Positions 42,955-52,733 are shown, numbered from the stretch's first letter. The stretch: DNA of 64,000 nucleotides from Duncaniella sp. (GCA_023664955.1 JAMPEV010000001.1:812962-876961); one strand, 5' to 3'. The notes: generated by a model from the sequence alone, not told the origin. Numbers and translations: made by a program.

Positions 42955-44439
42955 ATGTTACCAAATAATTTCACCATTTATAACACCCTCACACGCACCA
43001 AGCAGCTATTCGAGCCCTTGCACGAGGGTCGTGTGGGTATGTATGTGTGCGGTCCCACCGTGTACGGTGATGGACATCTCGGCCATGCACGTCCGGCCAT
43101 CACTTTCGACATCCTGTTCCGTTACCTCCGCCATCTCGGTTACAAGGTGCGCTATGTGCGCAATATCACAGATGTGGGTCACCTTGAGCATGATGCCGAT
43201 GATGGTGAGGATAAGATAGTTAAGAAAGCACGCCTTGAACAGCTCGAACCCATGGAAGTGGTGCAGCATTACCTCACTCGCTATCACAAGGCAATGGATG
43301 CGCTAAATGTCCTTCCCCCTTCGATTGAGCCACACGCTTCCGGCCACATCATCGAACAGATCGAGTACATCAAAAAAATTCTTGACAGCGGATATGCTTA
43401 CGTATCAGAAGGTTCGGTATACTTCGATGTGCCCAAATATAACAGCGAGCATCCTTACGGCAAACTGTCGGGCCGCAATGTGGAAGAACTCCTCTCCACC
43501 ACCCGCGCCCTCGATGGCCAGGACCAAAAGCGTAATCCTGCAGATTTCGCTCTTTGGAAAAAAGCTGCCCCGGAACATATCATGCATTGGCCCTCACCCT
43601 GGAGCGAAGGCTTCCCCGGATGGCATCTCGAATGTTCCACTATGGGCGAGAAATACCTTGGCGAATCGTTCGATATCCACGGCGGCGGTATGGACTTAAT
43701 GTTCCCTCATCATGAATGTGAAATTGCCCAATCAGTGGCACATAACGGACATGACACCGTGCGCTATTGGATGCACAACAACATGATTACCATCAACGGC
43801 AAGAAGATGGGAAAATCGCTCGGCAATTTTATTACTCTCGACGAATTCTTCAATGGCTCTCATCCGCTCCTCACTCAGGCCTACAGCCCGATGACAATCC
43901 GCTTCTTCATTCTCCAGGCGCATTATCGCGGCACTGTCGACTTCTCAAATGAAGCATTACAAGCCTCTGAAAAGGCTCTTGCCAGAATGTTGGAAGGTTA
44001 TCGCCGCCTGCAGGAACTGAAACCGTCGGAAAAGTCCACCATCGACGTTTCCGGTATTCGCCAAAAGTGCTATGATGCCATGGACGATGATATGAACACC
44101 CCGGTGGTGATCGCACATCTTTTCGATGCCCTCCGTCTCGTCAATCAGGTGAAAGACGGCAATGCCACTGCAACCCAAGCTGACATCGATGAACTGAAAT
44201 CAGTATTTGACACCTTCTTAGTCGATATACTTGGAATCCGCACTGAAATGGGCGGCAGTGCCGACAATTCCGATGCCATGCGTCCCTTTGAAGGAGCTGT
44301 GGACCTTCTCCTTGAAATGCGCGCCAAGGCTAAATCTTCAAAGGATTGGGCGACTTCCGATCTTATACGTGACCGCCTTGCTGCCATGGGCTTTACCGTA
44401 AAGGATACAAAGGACGGCGTGGAATGGTCGCTCCAGTGA
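42955..44439 (+). CDS. cysS: Cysteinyl-tRNA synthetase
   Basis: CysRS charges tRNA-Cys. The 494 residues show [19 protein letters not shown] (HIGH-type motif and zinc Cys), the WHLECSTM zinc Cys, HHECEIAQS and KKMGKSLGN (KMSKS-type), and an anticodon-binding C-terminal part. The ATG at 42955 gives a typical N-terminus ([11 protein letters not shown]); an in-frame ATG at 42928, overlapping the upstream stop, would add nine residues. Confidence 0.97.
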   Translation: MLPNNFTIYNTLTRTKQLFEPLHEGRVGMYVCGPTVYGDGHLGHARPAITFDILFRYLRHLGYKVRYVRNITDVGHLEHDADDGEDKIVKKARLEQLEPMEVVQHYLTRYHKAMDALNVLPPSIEPHASGHIIEQIEYIKKILDSGYAYVSEGSVYFDVPKYNSEHPYGKLSGRNVEELLSTTRALDGQDQKRNPADFALWKKAAPEHIMHWPSPWSEGFPGWHLECSTMGEKYLGESFDIHGGGMDLMFPHHECEIAQSVAHNGHDTVRYWMHNNMITINGKKMGKSLGNFITLDEFFNGSHPLLTQAYSPMTIRFFILQAHYRGTVDFSNEALQASEKALARMLEGYRRLQELKPSEKSTIDVSGIRQKCYDAMDDDMNTPVVIAHLFDALRLVNQVKDGNATATQADIDELKSVFDTFLVDILGIRTEMGGSADNSDAMRPFEGAVDLLLEMRAKAKSSKDWATSDLIRDRLAAMGFTVKDTKDGVEWSLQ

Positions 44440-44473
44440 TTCCTCAAAATTTAAAATCATCTCTAAACCAATA

Positions 44474-44517
44474 ATTGCGCCTCTTTGCCACTATTGTTGT
44501 GGAAGGAGGCACAATTC
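44474..44517 (+). terminator. Terminator-like hairpin after cysS
   Basis: AATTGCGCCTC and GAGGCACAATT pair (one G-T) around an inner CCAC/GTGG stem, followed by CTTATTTAT. It begins 34 bases after the cysS stop. Confidence 0.65.
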
Positions 44518-44817
44518 TTATTTATCGATTGACACATAAATCAAACGAGAAGATGATTCACATCATCCTCTCGCTTAGATAATAAACCAATCATTATCAC
44601 ATTTCTTGCAATGGAAAAAGTAATTTTGCTATGTACTTATTAAACGCATGGCCATTCATATAGTTCACAAAAAATCAAAAAAAATTCCATTATTTTGCGA
44701 ATTTTTTGTCAACTTCCTGAATTTTAGCTAACTTAGCAGAATGAAAAAATTTTCTATCCGACGAGTATTTAACACATATTAAATGCTTTGTGCGTAAAAT
44801 ATGCACAACTCCGATAG

Positions 44818-44825
44818 TAAATTTG
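44818..44825 (+). promoter_or_regulatory. -7 element TAAATTTG before recA
   Basis: TAAATTTG lies 37 bases before the recA ATG. A TTG at 44788 is 27 bases away, outside the usual spacing. No LexA-type operator was recognised, as expected for Bacteroidales. Confidence 0.45.
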
Positions 44826-44862
44826 CATTATAAAGATTAGAAAAATTAAATAACTACTATAT

Positions 44863-46059
44863 ATGGAAAAAAAGAAACCAGCATCCAAGGCCTCAATGAA
44901 GGACAATGATCCGGCAAAGGCCAAGCTCAATGCCCTCGCTCAGGCAATGGGAAATATAGAGAAAAATTTCGGACGTGGTGCCATTATGAAACTTGGCGAT
45001 GAGAACGTGGAGGATGTCGACGTGATTCCCTCCGGCTCTATCGGTCTTAATTGCGCTCTCGGAGTAGGAGGCTATCCCCGAGGTCGCATCATCGAGATTT
45101 TCGGTCCGGAATCCTCCGGTAAGACCACTCTCGCTATCCATGCAATTGCTGAAGCTCAGAAGGCAGGTGGAATCGCTGCTATTATCGACGCTGAGCATGC
45201 ATTTGACCGCTTCTATGCCGAAAAACTTGGTGTGGATGTCAACAATCTTTACATGGCTCAGCCCGACAATGGCGAACAGGCTCTCGAAATCGCAGAGCAA
45301 CTTATCCGCTCTTCGGCAATCGACATCCTTGTCATTGACTCTGTGGCTGCTCTTACCCCAAAGAGTGAAATTGACGGTGATATGGGTGACAAGAATGTTG
45401 GCGTGCAAGCTCGACTTATGTCTCAAGCCATGCGTAAATTGACCGGCACAATCGCCCGCACCAACACCACATGTATCTTCATCAACCAGCTTCGTGAGAA
45501 AATCGGCGTGATGTTTGGTCCATCAGAAACCACTACCGGCGGTAACGCTCTTAAATTCTACGCATCCGTGCGTATCGATATTCGTCCCAGCACAGCTATT
45601 AAAGATGGCGATGAGGTGCTTGGCAAGCTCACCAAGGTAAAAGTGGTGAAAAACAAGGTTGCACCCCCATTCAAGCGCGCTGAATTCGACATCATGTTCG
45701 GTGAAGGCATCTCACGCAGTGGCGAGATCATCGACCTCGGTGTTGAGCTTGGCATCATCAACAAGAGCGGCTCATGGTTCTCATATAATGGCACTAAGAT
45801 CGCCCAAGGTCGTGACGCTGCAAAGCGAGTGATGCTCGATAATCCGGAACTCGCAGATGAACTCGAAGAAAAAATCATGGAGGCACTTAATGAAAAGGCC
45901 GGCAAGAATGACCGCAAAGCCCCTGCTGCTAAAAAACCTGCTGCCACTTCATCCGAGCCCACAGCCGCCGACCTAAACGCGATAGACGACCCGGTGGGTG
46001 GCGACCTCTTCGATGACTCGGATCTCCCCGACGACTTCTCAATCGAAGAAGACATCTAA
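44863..46059 (+). CDS. recA: Recombinase A
   Basis: RecA forms the strand-exchange filament for recombination and repair. The 398 residues have [18 protein letters not shown], the Walker [38 protein letters not shown] and the loop 2 [13 protein letters not shown]. The C-terminal tail (about 345-398) is Lys/Ala-rich then strongly acidic and is longer than in the ~350-residue E. coli type. A terminator follows immediately. Confidence 0.97.
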   Translation: MEKKKPASKASMKDNDPAKAKLNALAQAMGNIEKNFGRGAIMKLGDENVEDVDVIPSGSIGLNCALGVGGYPRGRIIEIFGPESSGKTTLAIHAIAEAQKAGGIAAIIDAEHAFDRFYAEKLGVDVNNLYMAQPDNGEQALEIAEQLIRSSAIDILVIDSVAALTPKSEIDGDMGDKNVGVQARLMSQAMRKLTGTIARTNTTCIFINQLREKIGVMFGPSETTTGGNALKFYASVRIDIRPSTAIKDGDEVLGKLTKVKVVKNKVAPPFKRAEFDIMFGEGISRSGEIIDLGVELGIINKSGSWFSYNGTKIAQGRDAAKRVMLDNPELADELEEKIMEALNEKAGKNDRKAPAAKKPAATSSEPTAADLNAIDDPVGGDLFDDSDLPDDFSIEEDI

Positions 46060-46078
46060 CCACAATAATAACCCAATA

Positions 46079-46129
46079 AAAATCTCTCCCTGCGACAAAT
46101 CTATACCATCAGTCGAAGGGAGAGATTTT
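46079..46129 (+). terminator. Rho-independent terminator after recA
   Basis: AAAATCTCTCCCT pairs with AGGGAGAGATTTT, extended by CGAC/GTCG, with a 15-base loop and T run. It begins about 20 bases after the recA stop. Confidence 0.9.
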
Positions 46130-46279
46130 GTTACAAATTAGTATAACTACGGTTTTTTTGTTACAAAATTGTAACAAGCGGAAACATCAAAGAATCAATC
46201 AATTAACACAAAATGTAAAATTTTTAAAATTAATCGAATTTATTTTGGCATTATTTTTCTCTACCTCCCATAAACCCAT

Positions 46280-46287
46280 TACCTTTG
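46280..46287 (+). promoter_or_regulatory. -7 element TACCTTTG before the ECF sigma gene
   Basis: TACCTTTG fits TAnnTTTG and would give a leader of about 90 bases. A TTTTGG lies 32 bases upstream, too far for a normal -33. Confidence 0.4.
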
Positions 46288-46384
46288 AAGTGTTCATCAA
46301 AGTTAACCACTTAGATTCTCAAATCTAACGATTAGCAAACCGACGAAACAACACAAACAAATCAACATTAAAAACATCACTATT

Positions 46385-46888
46385 ATGGGAGCCATAGAAT
46401 TTCAAAAAAAGCTTATGAGTCTTCAAGGTAATCTCTTGAACTTCGCATTGATGCTCACTTCAAATCGCGACAACGCTTACGATCTTCTTCAAGATACAAC
46501 CCTCAAGGCTCTCGACAACGAAGATAAGTATGCAGAAAACACTAACTTCAAAGGTTGGGTTTTTACTATTATGCGCAATATTTTCATCAACAATTACCGT
46601 CGATCTGCACGCAGTGCTACTGTGATTGACCAGACTGAAGACCTCTTCCACTTGAATCTCTCTCAGGACTCAGGTCTTGAGACTCCGGAAGGTGCTTACG
46701 GCGTTAATGAACTTACAGAAGCAATAAACTCATTCTCCGACGATTATCGTATCCCGTTCTCAATGCACGTGGCCGGATATAAGTATAATGAAATCGCTGA
46801 GAAAATGAACCTCCCGCTTGGTACTATTAAGAGCCGCATTTTCTTCGCCCGCAAGCGACTCCAAGCTCAGTTTGCTGACTATCGTTGA
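46385..46888 (+). CDS. ECF-type RNA polymerase sigma factor
   Basis: This 167-residue sigma factor has region 2 (about 15-80; SNRDNAYDLLQDTTLKAL and FKGWVFTIMRNIFINNYRR) and region 4 (about 105-160; GYKYNEIAEKMNLPLGTIKS as helix-turn-helix). The style is that of conserved single-gene ECF factors of Bacteroidetes. No anti-sigma gene follows; the next ~370 bases are gene-free, so it may be controlled at the level of expression. Confidence 0.93.
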   Translation: MGAIEFQKKLMSLQGNLLNFALMLTSNRDNAYDLLQDTTLKALDNEDKYAENTNFKGWVFTIMRNIFINNYRRSARSATVIDQTEDLFHLNLSQDSGLETPEGAYGVNELTEAINSFSDDYRIPFSMHVAGYKYNEIAEKMNLPLGTIKSRIFFARKRLQAQFADYR

Positions 46889-46921
46889 TGAATATTCTCA
46901 ATATATTTAATAAGGTATTGT

Positions 46922-47038
46922 TTTCAACTATATTTGCACCGTTTCAACTAAATTGCACCGTTTCAACTGGCTAAAAACAAAAGGCAACATACTTACATTG
47001 AAAAAACGAAAGGTTAAAGACCTACATTGAAAAAACGA
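46922..47038. repeat. Short direct repeats downstream of the ECF sigma gene
   Basis: A 19-20 base unit TTTCAACTA(T)A(T)TTGCACCG occurs twice in tandem with a partial third copy. Thirty bases later a 16-base unit TACATTGAAAAAACGA occurs twice with a 29-base period. Confidence 0.75.
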
Positions 47039-47198
47039 GAGTTTCGTTCTACAATCTACTAAAAATGAATTATTTGTTACTTTCCAGGAACAACGACTAA
47101 GGTAAAAAAGATTAAAAATTAGGTAAAACTCAGGCACATAGAGCCTGTTAAAAGAAATTAGGTTATTGATTTAAGGTAAATTATTGAACGACACACAC

Positions 47199-47236
47199 AA
47201 GCATCGCCCCACACATCGTCGTGGCGATGCTTTTTT
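47199..47236. terminator. Bidirectional terminator between sigma region and DUF2851 gene
   Basis: AAGCATCGCC (47199-47208) and GGCGATGCTT (47223-47232) form a perfect 10-bp stem with a T run on the plus strand. It stands 21 bases beyond the stop of the minus-strand gene 47257-48540. Confidence 0.88.
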
Positions 47237-47256
47237 ATTTTAATTGGAGGCTAAAT

Positions 47257-48540
47257 TCATCTCCTCTTGGCACTGGAGGCGAGAAGACGATGCCCTAACC
47301 GGCAATAGAGGCATTTACGCTGTTCGCAATAGTTGCGTCGTAATTGGATGAGGGCTTGTGAGGTAAAAGCATCGGTGCTTTTTATCCCGGCATTAGTAAA
47401 GAGGGTGACAATCGAATTGCTTTCCGAATGCAGCTGTTGAAGCCATTCCACAGCTTTGTTTATTAAACCTTCATCGCCGTGGGTGGAGCCGTAGGCCATC
47501 ATCAATGGTGCTGCTACGTTTATCACAAGACCTGCTGCCGAGCTACGGCTTAGCGTATCGTAGGTGCGTTCAGTGCCGGGTGAGAATGTAAAATGATTAG
47601 CCCAGTACCCTGTGAGAGGCTGGGTAAATAGTCTGATAGCTTCATCGGGCATTCTTAGGTTGATGAGGCGTTGCACCAACCTGAAGTCACTGCACACTAA
47701 CTGTGCTAAAAATGCTATACGGCGATGCGGAAAGTTGTGGGGACGCATACGTGCCATCTTCCAGCCCAATGCCTGCGGCGGACTTAGTGAGAATTTATGA
47801 GCTAAAAACTGGTATTCCTGCACCAGTCGAGCCACGTAGGGATCACTTAATGAAGCTCTCTCAAGGAATCCGCTCTGACCGAAAAAGAGCGACTCGATTG
47901 ACAAGAGAGAGTCGCTATGCTTGCGCAGAAAGTGTAGCGGCAATGATTTGGCAAGTCGCTCCATCGGTTCGGAGTTGGTGCTGAAACCAAGGGCCCGTGC
48001 CAATATCACATAGCAAGTTTGCTCCCAATCCCCGGTATATTCTTGTAGTAACATCCTGAAATGGTCAGCCTTGGAATGTAGGCGTTCGTAAGCGAGCGAT
48101 GTTATCCAATCAGTGAGATATAGGGGTGGTATATTAGGAATGTGCCTTGCACAAGGCAGGTCAATGTCGGCGCGGTCCACAAGCTGGTGATAACTACGGT
48201 GAAAATCCGCATTACAGTTCATCAGCATTTGGGGTATCAATTCACCGTTTGACCGTTTTATAGCCATGTCATCACGATCTACCACATGCAGTATCACAGA
48301 GTCGTAAGCCTTGTCATTCTGATGATTATGGCGGAACCAGTCGCTCGCTCTAACATGTATTTCCACATCCCCAACCCAAAGGTGATTCCCGATACGGATC
48401 TTTGCGTTGAAAAAGTCAGGACCGGCATCAGTGTTAAGCCGTCCGGGGTCGATCACGAAAATAGGACGACCGTCCACCGTGCTCATGTCAGAGTGGAGTA
48501 TAAGGCGTTGCTGCCACACATATTGCATCAGGCGTTCCAT
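47257..48540 (-). CDS. DUF2851 family protein
   Basis: The 427 residues match the DUF2851 layout: an N-terminal RLMQYVWQQRLI, then GRPIFVIDPGRLNTDAGPDF, NAKIRIGNHLWVGDVEIHV and SDWFRHNHQNDKAYDSVILH, which suggests a nuclease-like fold with conserved Asp/Glu/His, followed by a helical C-terminal half with cysteines (EQRKCLYCRLGHRLL). The function is unknown. It stands alone. Confidence 0.88.
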   Translation of the reverse strand: MERLMQYVWQQRLILHSDMSTVDGRPIFVIDPGRLNTDAGPDFFNAKIRIGNHLWVGDVEIHVRASDWFRHNHQNDKAYDSVILHVVDRDDMAIKRSNGELIPQMLMNCNADFHRSYHQLVDRADIDLPCARHIPNIPPLYLTDWITSLAYERLHSKADHFRMLLQEYTGDWEQTCYVILARALGFSTNSEPMERLAKSLPLHFLRKHSDSLLSIESLFFGQSGFLERASLSDPYVARLVQEYQFLAHKFSLSPPQALGWKMARMRPHNFPHRRIAFLAQLVCSDFRLVQRLINLRMPDEAIRLFTQPLTGYWANHFTFSPGTERTYDTLSRSSAAGLVINVAAPLMMAYGSTHGDEGLINKAVEWLQQLHSESNSIVTLFTNAGIKSTDAFTSQALIQLRRNYCEQRKCLYCRLGHRLLASSAKRR

Positions 48541-48575
48541 CTTGTTGTTTTATAGAGAATTGAGAGGAAATATAT

Positions 48576-48636
48576 AATTCTTATGAATCTTATGAAACTT
48601 ATAAGTCTTATAAGTCCTATAAGTCACATAAATATT
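48576..48636. repeat. AT-rich CTTATAAGT repeat cluster
   Basis: Six or so imperfect copies of CTTATAAGT/CTTATGAA/CCTATAAGT occur in a row between ribH and the DUF2851 gene. A similar cluster is at 63838-63905 beside rlmN. Confidence 0.7.
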
Positions 48637-48644
48637 AAATCTGG

Positions 48645-49124
48645 CTAAAGTTCGTCGATTTCGCGATTGACAGCTATCATTTTGATAGCGGTTTGGGCTG
48701 CCTCCACACCCTTATGTCCTACTTTTCCACCCGCGCGGTCGAGGGCTTGCTGCTCGTTGTTGACGGTCAGTACGCAGAATATCACCGGGATATCGCAATC
48801 GGCATTCAGGCTGGTCACACCTTGTGTCACGCTCTGGCACACATAGTCGAAGTGTGGAGTATCGCCTTTAATCACACATCCCACCACGATTATAGCGTCA
48901 AAATTACCGGTTTCGATGAGTTTGGATGCGGCAAAGGTCAGTTCCACGGCTCCCGGAACTTTTACCACGCTAACATCATCTTCGTCAAATCCATTGTCAT
49001 ATAAAGTTTTTACCGCTCCGTCGGCGAGGGCGAAAGTGATGTGCTGGTTCCATTCTGCCACGGCGATGGCCACGCGGGCATTTTCAAGTTGGGGGAGCTT
49101 GCTTGTGGGTGAATATGTTGACAT
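48645..49124 (-). CDS. ribH: 6,7-dimethyl-8-ribityllumazine synthase
   Basis: RibH makes lumazine, the substrate of riboflavin synthase, and normally forms an icosahedral shell. The 159 residues have VAEWNQHITFAL, VPGAVELTFAASKL, VVGCVIKGDTPHFDYVC and FCVLTVNNEQQALDRAGG, all typical. The start at 49124 (MSTYSPTSKLPQ) gives the usual length; the longer frame to 49361 overlaps the TPR gene. It is the last gene after kdsD, the PfkB-like gene and the TPR gene. Confidence 0.95.
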   Translation of the reverse strand: MSTYSPTSKLPQLENARVAIAVAEWNQHITFALADGAVKTLYDNGFDEDDVSVVKVPGAVELTFAASKLIETGNFDAIIVVGCVIKGDTPHFDYVCQSVTQGVTSLNADCDIPVIFCVLTVNNEQQALDRAGGKVGHKGVEAAQTAIKMIAVNREIDEL

Positions 49125-49176
49125 ATTTAGATGAATATTTGATATATATATATGATTGGTAATTATCAGTTTAGTG

Positions 49177-50193
49177 TCATTTAGGAAATATTTTATGCCA
49201 AAGCCCCAAGATATCAAGCGAACGACTCTTGGCATTGACAAGTATGTCCACGATACGGCGGTGCGCCTCCAAAGCGCTGATTTTGGTTGCTTTGTGGAGC
49301 ATGGTGTTGAGGAGGTGTATCCCCTTGTCGCGCATGGCAGCAACGTTAAGCATAGATTCACCGAGAGCGATGGAAAGATTAAGTTGTTGCAGGGTGAATT
49401 CCGGATCTATCTTAGTGAGATATTTCAAAGCGCGTGAATAGTACTGAATTGCCTCCCTATGTCGTCCCATCTGGGCGAGGGTATCGCCTTCGGAAGTTAA
49501 AGATTCCACAAGGCGTATTGCGGCATCCTCAACGCCGGAATTAATCAGTTGGAGGTAGGTAGAGGTTGCCACTTGATAATGGGCGAGTAATTCCGACTGC
49601 TTCACACGGTTACGATACACGGCAGTGGCAGCATTAAGGGCCATGACATGCGATGGTGCATACCGCTCAGGGTTGCTTTTGGCAAGTCGCTCGAACACTT
49701 TAAGTGATTTCTCAAGCTCCCTCTCTGCTTGTTTATACTCCTTCCGCTCATTATGGAGATAGGCAATATCGTAAAGCAGAGCTCCTAACACAGCCAAGAA
49801 AGGCTCGTCTTTGCGCTTGGGCTCCTGGGCAAGCAGGTTGAGAGTGGCGGCTGCTGTAGCCGATGCCTGTTCCATGTTCCCATTCTCAATGTACAGGGCG
49901 GTGAGAATCTGCATCAAAGCCGCATGTATGTTAAGCAGATGACCCTCCTCCTCGCCATTTCGCCCTATTAGTGCGTCTATTTCCTTTAGCATCTCTATGG
50001 CGTGGTCAATCTCGCCACGCTCCACCATATCTGTGGCGGTGGCGCGAAAGAAATCGTATGCGATGTTAAATTCAGCTTCTCCTATCGCATGTCGCACCTC
50101 TGCCATGGCACGTGTACGCTTGAAGAGATTTCGTAGCGATGTGGTGTCAGTGGTGGGCTGGGAGAATACTTTTTCGAGCGATATTGATTTCAT
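49177..50193 (-). CDS. Tetratricopeptide-repeat protein
   Basis: This 338-residue protein lacks a signal peptide and consists of helical TPR-like repeats from about 45 to 290 (for example NERKEYKQAERELEKSLKVF and MGRHREAIQYYSRALKYLTK). It probably serves as a protein-binding scaffold in the cytoplasm. It lies between the PfkB-like gene and ribH, on the same strand with short gaps, but no link to either pathway can be read from the sequence. Confidence 0.78.
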   Translation of the reverse strand: MKSISLEKVFSQPTTDTTSLRNLFKRTRAMAEVRHAIGEAEFNIAYDFFRATATDMVERGEIDHAIEMLKEIDALIGRNGEEEGHLLNIHAALMQILTALYIENGNMEQASATAAATLNLLAQEPKRKDEPFLAVLGALLYDIAYLHNERKEYKQAERELEKSLKVFERLAKSNPERYAPSHVMALNAATAVYRNRVKQSELLAHYQVATSTYLQLINSGVEDAAIRLVESLTSEGDTLAQMGRHREAIQYYSRALKYLTKIDPEFTLQQLNLSIALGESMLNVAAMRDKGIHLLNTMLHKATKISALEAHRRIVDILVNAKSRSLDILGLWHKIFPK

Positions 50194-50220
50194 TTCGATG
50201 TCGGTAAAGGGGATTTCCGG

Positions 50221-51069
50221 TTATAGAGTTGCAGCAAGTTCTGAATGGGCGGTCTCGTTGGCGGCCTCCATTATATCTTCAGGGTCGTGCTTGGTGTTGA
50301 TCACTATATCTCTAACCGCACCGGCTAATGCACCGGCATACCATTGAAAATCAGTGTTTGTAGAGGGATGGCAATCCTTTGTCCAGGATTCTTTATCGTC
50401 AAAGAAACACATTTTTTTCTGCGGAGCGTCCAAGCATAGGAACCGCTTGCAATAGAAGTGGATATGATCGTTGAATGTGGCCTGAATATCATCGCCGGGG
50501 AATATGGCTTTGATGTCGGTTATGGTGGTGATGACGAGGTCGGAAATTTCGAGCGAGTCGAATATCGCCGGCATCACGCGAGTGATTCTCGGAACCTGAT
50601 AGGATGCAAAGTATGGAAGATATATTATCAGGGCTTTACGAGCTCTGGCATATTTAAGAAGGTCAAACAGACGAGCATGGTTACGCTGGTCAAGTGCCAT
50701 ATATGAACCGAAAATCACCACATCACCCTCGTCGATGCGCGGCCACACCACGTTGACGGGCTCAGTAGGGAATTTTTCATGTCCCACCACTTTTTGCGAG
50801 TCTGCTACGTCGGAAATTCTGACAGGGCTGAGGCCTTCGGTGTAACGGTCTATGGATTTGGAATCCACGTTTGCCTTTTCGAGGTGCGACACGATGTAAT
50901 CGCCCACAGTGTCAGCACCGGTTTCGCCGATGAAAAGGGTCGGCACCTCCATGCGTCCATCGAGCATGGCTGCGTTAACTGCCCAGTCGCCCACTTTGGT
51001 CTGTGCGGAGCAATCGGGTTGCAGTGTTATGTTCAGAGAAAGCTCTCCGATGTAAATTGCCTTATTCAT
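50221..51069 (-). CDS. PfkB-family kinase homologue with degenerate active site
   Basis: The 282 residues follow the PfkB/ribokinase fold: IYIGELSLNITL at the start, GDWAVNAAMLDGR, LFIGETGADTVGDYI and RITRVMPAIFDSLEIS. The C-terminal signature that should read DTTGAGD is STNTDFQWYAGALAG, so the anion-hole glycines and catalytic aspartate are missing or displaced. It may be a pseudokinase or have changed chemistry. The start at 51069 overlaps kdsD by 8 bases; 51081 is an alternative. Confidence 0.8.
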   Translation of the reverse strand: MNKAIYIGELSLNITLQPDCSAQTKVGDWAVNAAMLDGRMEVPTLFIGETGADTVGDYIVSHLEKANVDSKSIDRYTEGLSPVRISDVADSQKVVGHEKFPTEPVNVVWPRIDEGDVVIFGSYMALDQRNHARLFDLLKYARARKALIIYLPYFASYQVPRITRVMPAIFDSLEISDLVITTITDIKAIFPGDDIQATFNDHIHFYCKRFLCLDAPQKKMCFFDDKESWTKDCHPSTNTDFQWYAGALAGAVRDIVINTKHDPEDIMEAANETAHSELAATL

Positions 51070-51676
51070 AGTCAGTTTCATTACGTGATTTATGCCCAAG
51101 ATACCCACCGTGGTGTCGCTTGGCATAGTCGCTTGTTGTGAAATTGATGCGATTCATCACGTTTACTACAAGCACATCGCCGATTACGGTCATAACAGTG
51201 GTGGAGGTGGTAGGGGTGAGCCCAAGCGGACACACCTCCTTTACGCCCCCCGTTAAAATTGTAACGTCTGTTATTCGAGTAAGTTCACTGTCGGGGTTAC
51301 CGGTGATGACAATCATCGGAATTTCCGGATAAAGGTTTTTGGTAAGTGACACGAGCTCCACCACTTCGCGCGTGCGTCCTGAGTTGGATATCAGGAGCAT
51401 CACATCGTTAGGCTGGAGCACGCCGAGGTCGCCATGCTGGGCCTCGCTTGGATGAAGGTTGATGGCCGGAGTACCTGTAGATGAAAATGTTGTGGCAATA
51501 TTCATGGCAATCTGACCGGCTTTGCCCATCCCTGCAGTAACGAGCTTTCCACCGCGGCGGTGCACATGTTCGATGATAAGTTCCACCGCGCGGTCATATC
51601 CGTCAGAGTAAGGTATCGACATCAGGGCATTAGCCTCTGCCTCGACAATATTTTGCATTGACTCTCGTATGGTCAT
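51062..51676 (-). CDS. Arabinose-5-phosphate isomerase, SIS domain only (KdsD/KpsF type)
   Basis: This isomerase converts ribulose-5-phosphate to arabinose-5-phosphate, the precursor of KDO for lipopolysaccharide. The 204 residues are a single SIS domain with KLVTAGMGKAGQIAMNIATT, FSSTGTPAINLHPSEAQHGD, LLISNSGRTREVVEL and LTGGVKEVCPLGLTPTTSTT. The tandem CBS domains of E. coli KdsD are absent, as described for Bacteroides fragilis enzymes. It heads the kdsD-PfkB-TPR-ribH run. Confidence 0.92.
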   Translation of the reverse strand: MTIRESMQNIVEAEANALMSIPYSDGYDRAVELIIEHVHRRGGKLVTAGMGKAGQIAMNIATTFSSTGTPAINLHPSEAQHGDLGVLQPNDVMLLISNSGRTREVVELVSLTKNLYPEIPMIVITGNPDSELTRITDVTILTGGVKEVCPLGLTPTTSTTVMTVIGDVLVVNVMNRINFTTSDYAKRHHGGYLGHKSRNETDYE

Positions 51677-51787
51677 AATCCTTTGGCTTTTAGTTGTTGT
51701 AACTCACTACATTCCTTGATTACGTCTCTTTGTAAGAGGATATATAAAAGATTATAGGAGTTAAAACAGTTATTTATTTACAACCTA

Positions 51788-51818
51788 CAAAGGTAATAAA
51801 CAATTTAATAATTGGCAA
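51788..51818 (-). promoter_or_regulatory. Bacteroidetes-type promoter for the kdsD run
   Basis: On the minus strand, TTG at 51818-51816 and TACCTTTG at 51795-51788 are 20 bases apart. Transcription would begin near 51781, about 105 bases before the kdsD ATG. Confidence 0.72.
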
Positions 51819-51921
51819 TTTTTTCATCACATCCCCCTCAAATTGCCCGGTGCCATGAATATCGCATACAAAATTATTTCATATCTAAGGCAATAACGTT
51901 GAAATATAAGTTCAATAGCTC

Positions 51922-52716
51922 TCAAATCTTGCTGATTAGGCGAGCGAGGAGGTAGGCGGCTGCCATGGTTAGGACGATGAGTGCGGAGCAGGGTACCTCG
52001 ATAATGGTGGCGAGAAACAGTCCGGCGATGCAGCACACCAATGACACTGCGATTGATGAGAACATTATCGTCTTAAATCTCCGGCAGAAGGTTTCGGCCG
52101 TCATTTGTGGCAGCGATAGCATCGACATCAGGAGCATCACACCCACAAGCCGGATGGTAAGCACTATGCACACTGCCACGAGCACGGTCATTGTGGTGGA
52201 AATGAACGTTACCGGCAATTGATTGACCTTTGCAAAGTCGGAATCAAATGCGCATACCACTATCTTTCTGAAAAACAAGCTTATGAATATCAGCAGCACA
52301 ACTGTGAATATGGCAAATGCCCATAAGTCGCCCCGGCTAATTGTCAATATGTTACCGAAAAGGAATGAGTTGAGTTCCGGCACATATCCAGGCGTGAGGA
52401 AGATGAAAAGCGTACCAACAGCCATCCCCAAAGCCCACACCACCGCAATTGCGGAGTCCTCTCTCACCTTATGGCGACTCGACATCCACTCTACTCCGAG
52501 CGATGACGCAATTGCAAACAGGGCTGCCCCTATCAGCGGATTCCAGCCGAGATAATACCCGAGTCCGAGTCCTCCGAAGCAAGCGTGGGTGACTCCTCCG
52601 GATATCGACACGAGTCGCCGTGTCACGATGTATGTGCCTATTATCGCCGAGGCAATGCTGATTAACACCACTCCGGCAAATGCGTTGCGAAAAAAGTCAT
52701 ATTCAAACAGTTCCAT
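51922..52716 (-). CDS. Metal ABC transporter permease (ZnuB/ABC-3 family)
   Basis: This 264-residue inner-membrane permease has about eight hydrophobic segments and the ABC-3 family phrases GGVTHACFGGLGLGYYLG, VEWMSSRHKVREDSAIAVVW and TIRLVGVMLLMSMLSLPQMTA. ABC-3 systems import zinc, manganese or iron. The matching ATPase and binding-protein genes are not in the adjoining sequence. The ATG at 52716 is used because the longer frame overlaps the upstream gene. Confidence 0.92.
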   Translation of the reverse strand: MELFEYDFFRNAFAGVVLISIASAIIGTYIVTRRLVSISGGVTHACFGGLGLGYYLGWNPLIGAALFAIASSLGVEWMSSRHKVREDSAIAVVWALGMAVGTLFIFLTPGYVPELNSFLFGNILTISRGDLWAFAIFTVVLLIFISLFFRKIVVCAFDSDFAKVNQLPVTFISTTMTVLVAVCIVLTIRLVGVMLLMSMLSLPQMTAETFCRRFKTIMFSSIAVSLVCCIAGLFLATIIEVPCSALIVLTMAAAYLLARLISKI

Positions 52717-52733
52717 ACTTCTCCTGACTATTA

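Larger units (their letters stand above)
44440..44862. other. Gene-free stretch between cysS and recA
   Basis: It holds the cysS terminator (44474-44517), a second strong hairpin at 44546-44573 (CGAGA-GATGAT with ATCATC-TCTCG, no T run), a -7-like TAATTTTG at 44621-44628 and the recA -7 element at 44818-44825. No convincing gene is seen; a ten-codon ATG frame at 44611-44643 is probably chance. Confidence 0.55.
46889..47256. other. Gene-free stretch with two sets of direct repeats
   Basis: Contains TTTCAACTA-x-ATTTGCACCG-type repeats at 46922-46970 (two full, one partial), a second pair (TACATTGAAAAAACGA) at 46994-47009 and 47023-47038, a -7-like TATATTTG at 46929-46936, and a terminator at 47199-47236. 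No ORF of note. Confidence 0.6.

Noticed and set aside
44611..44643. Ten-codon leader peptide upstream of recA
   Set aside because: The ATG precedes a -7-like sequence rather than following one, and there is no ribosome-binding or attenuation structure that would support a leader peptide.
44893..45426. 177-codon open frame antisense to recA
   Set aside because: It is a shadow of the strongly biased recA reading frame, with no start context or recognisable protein pattern.
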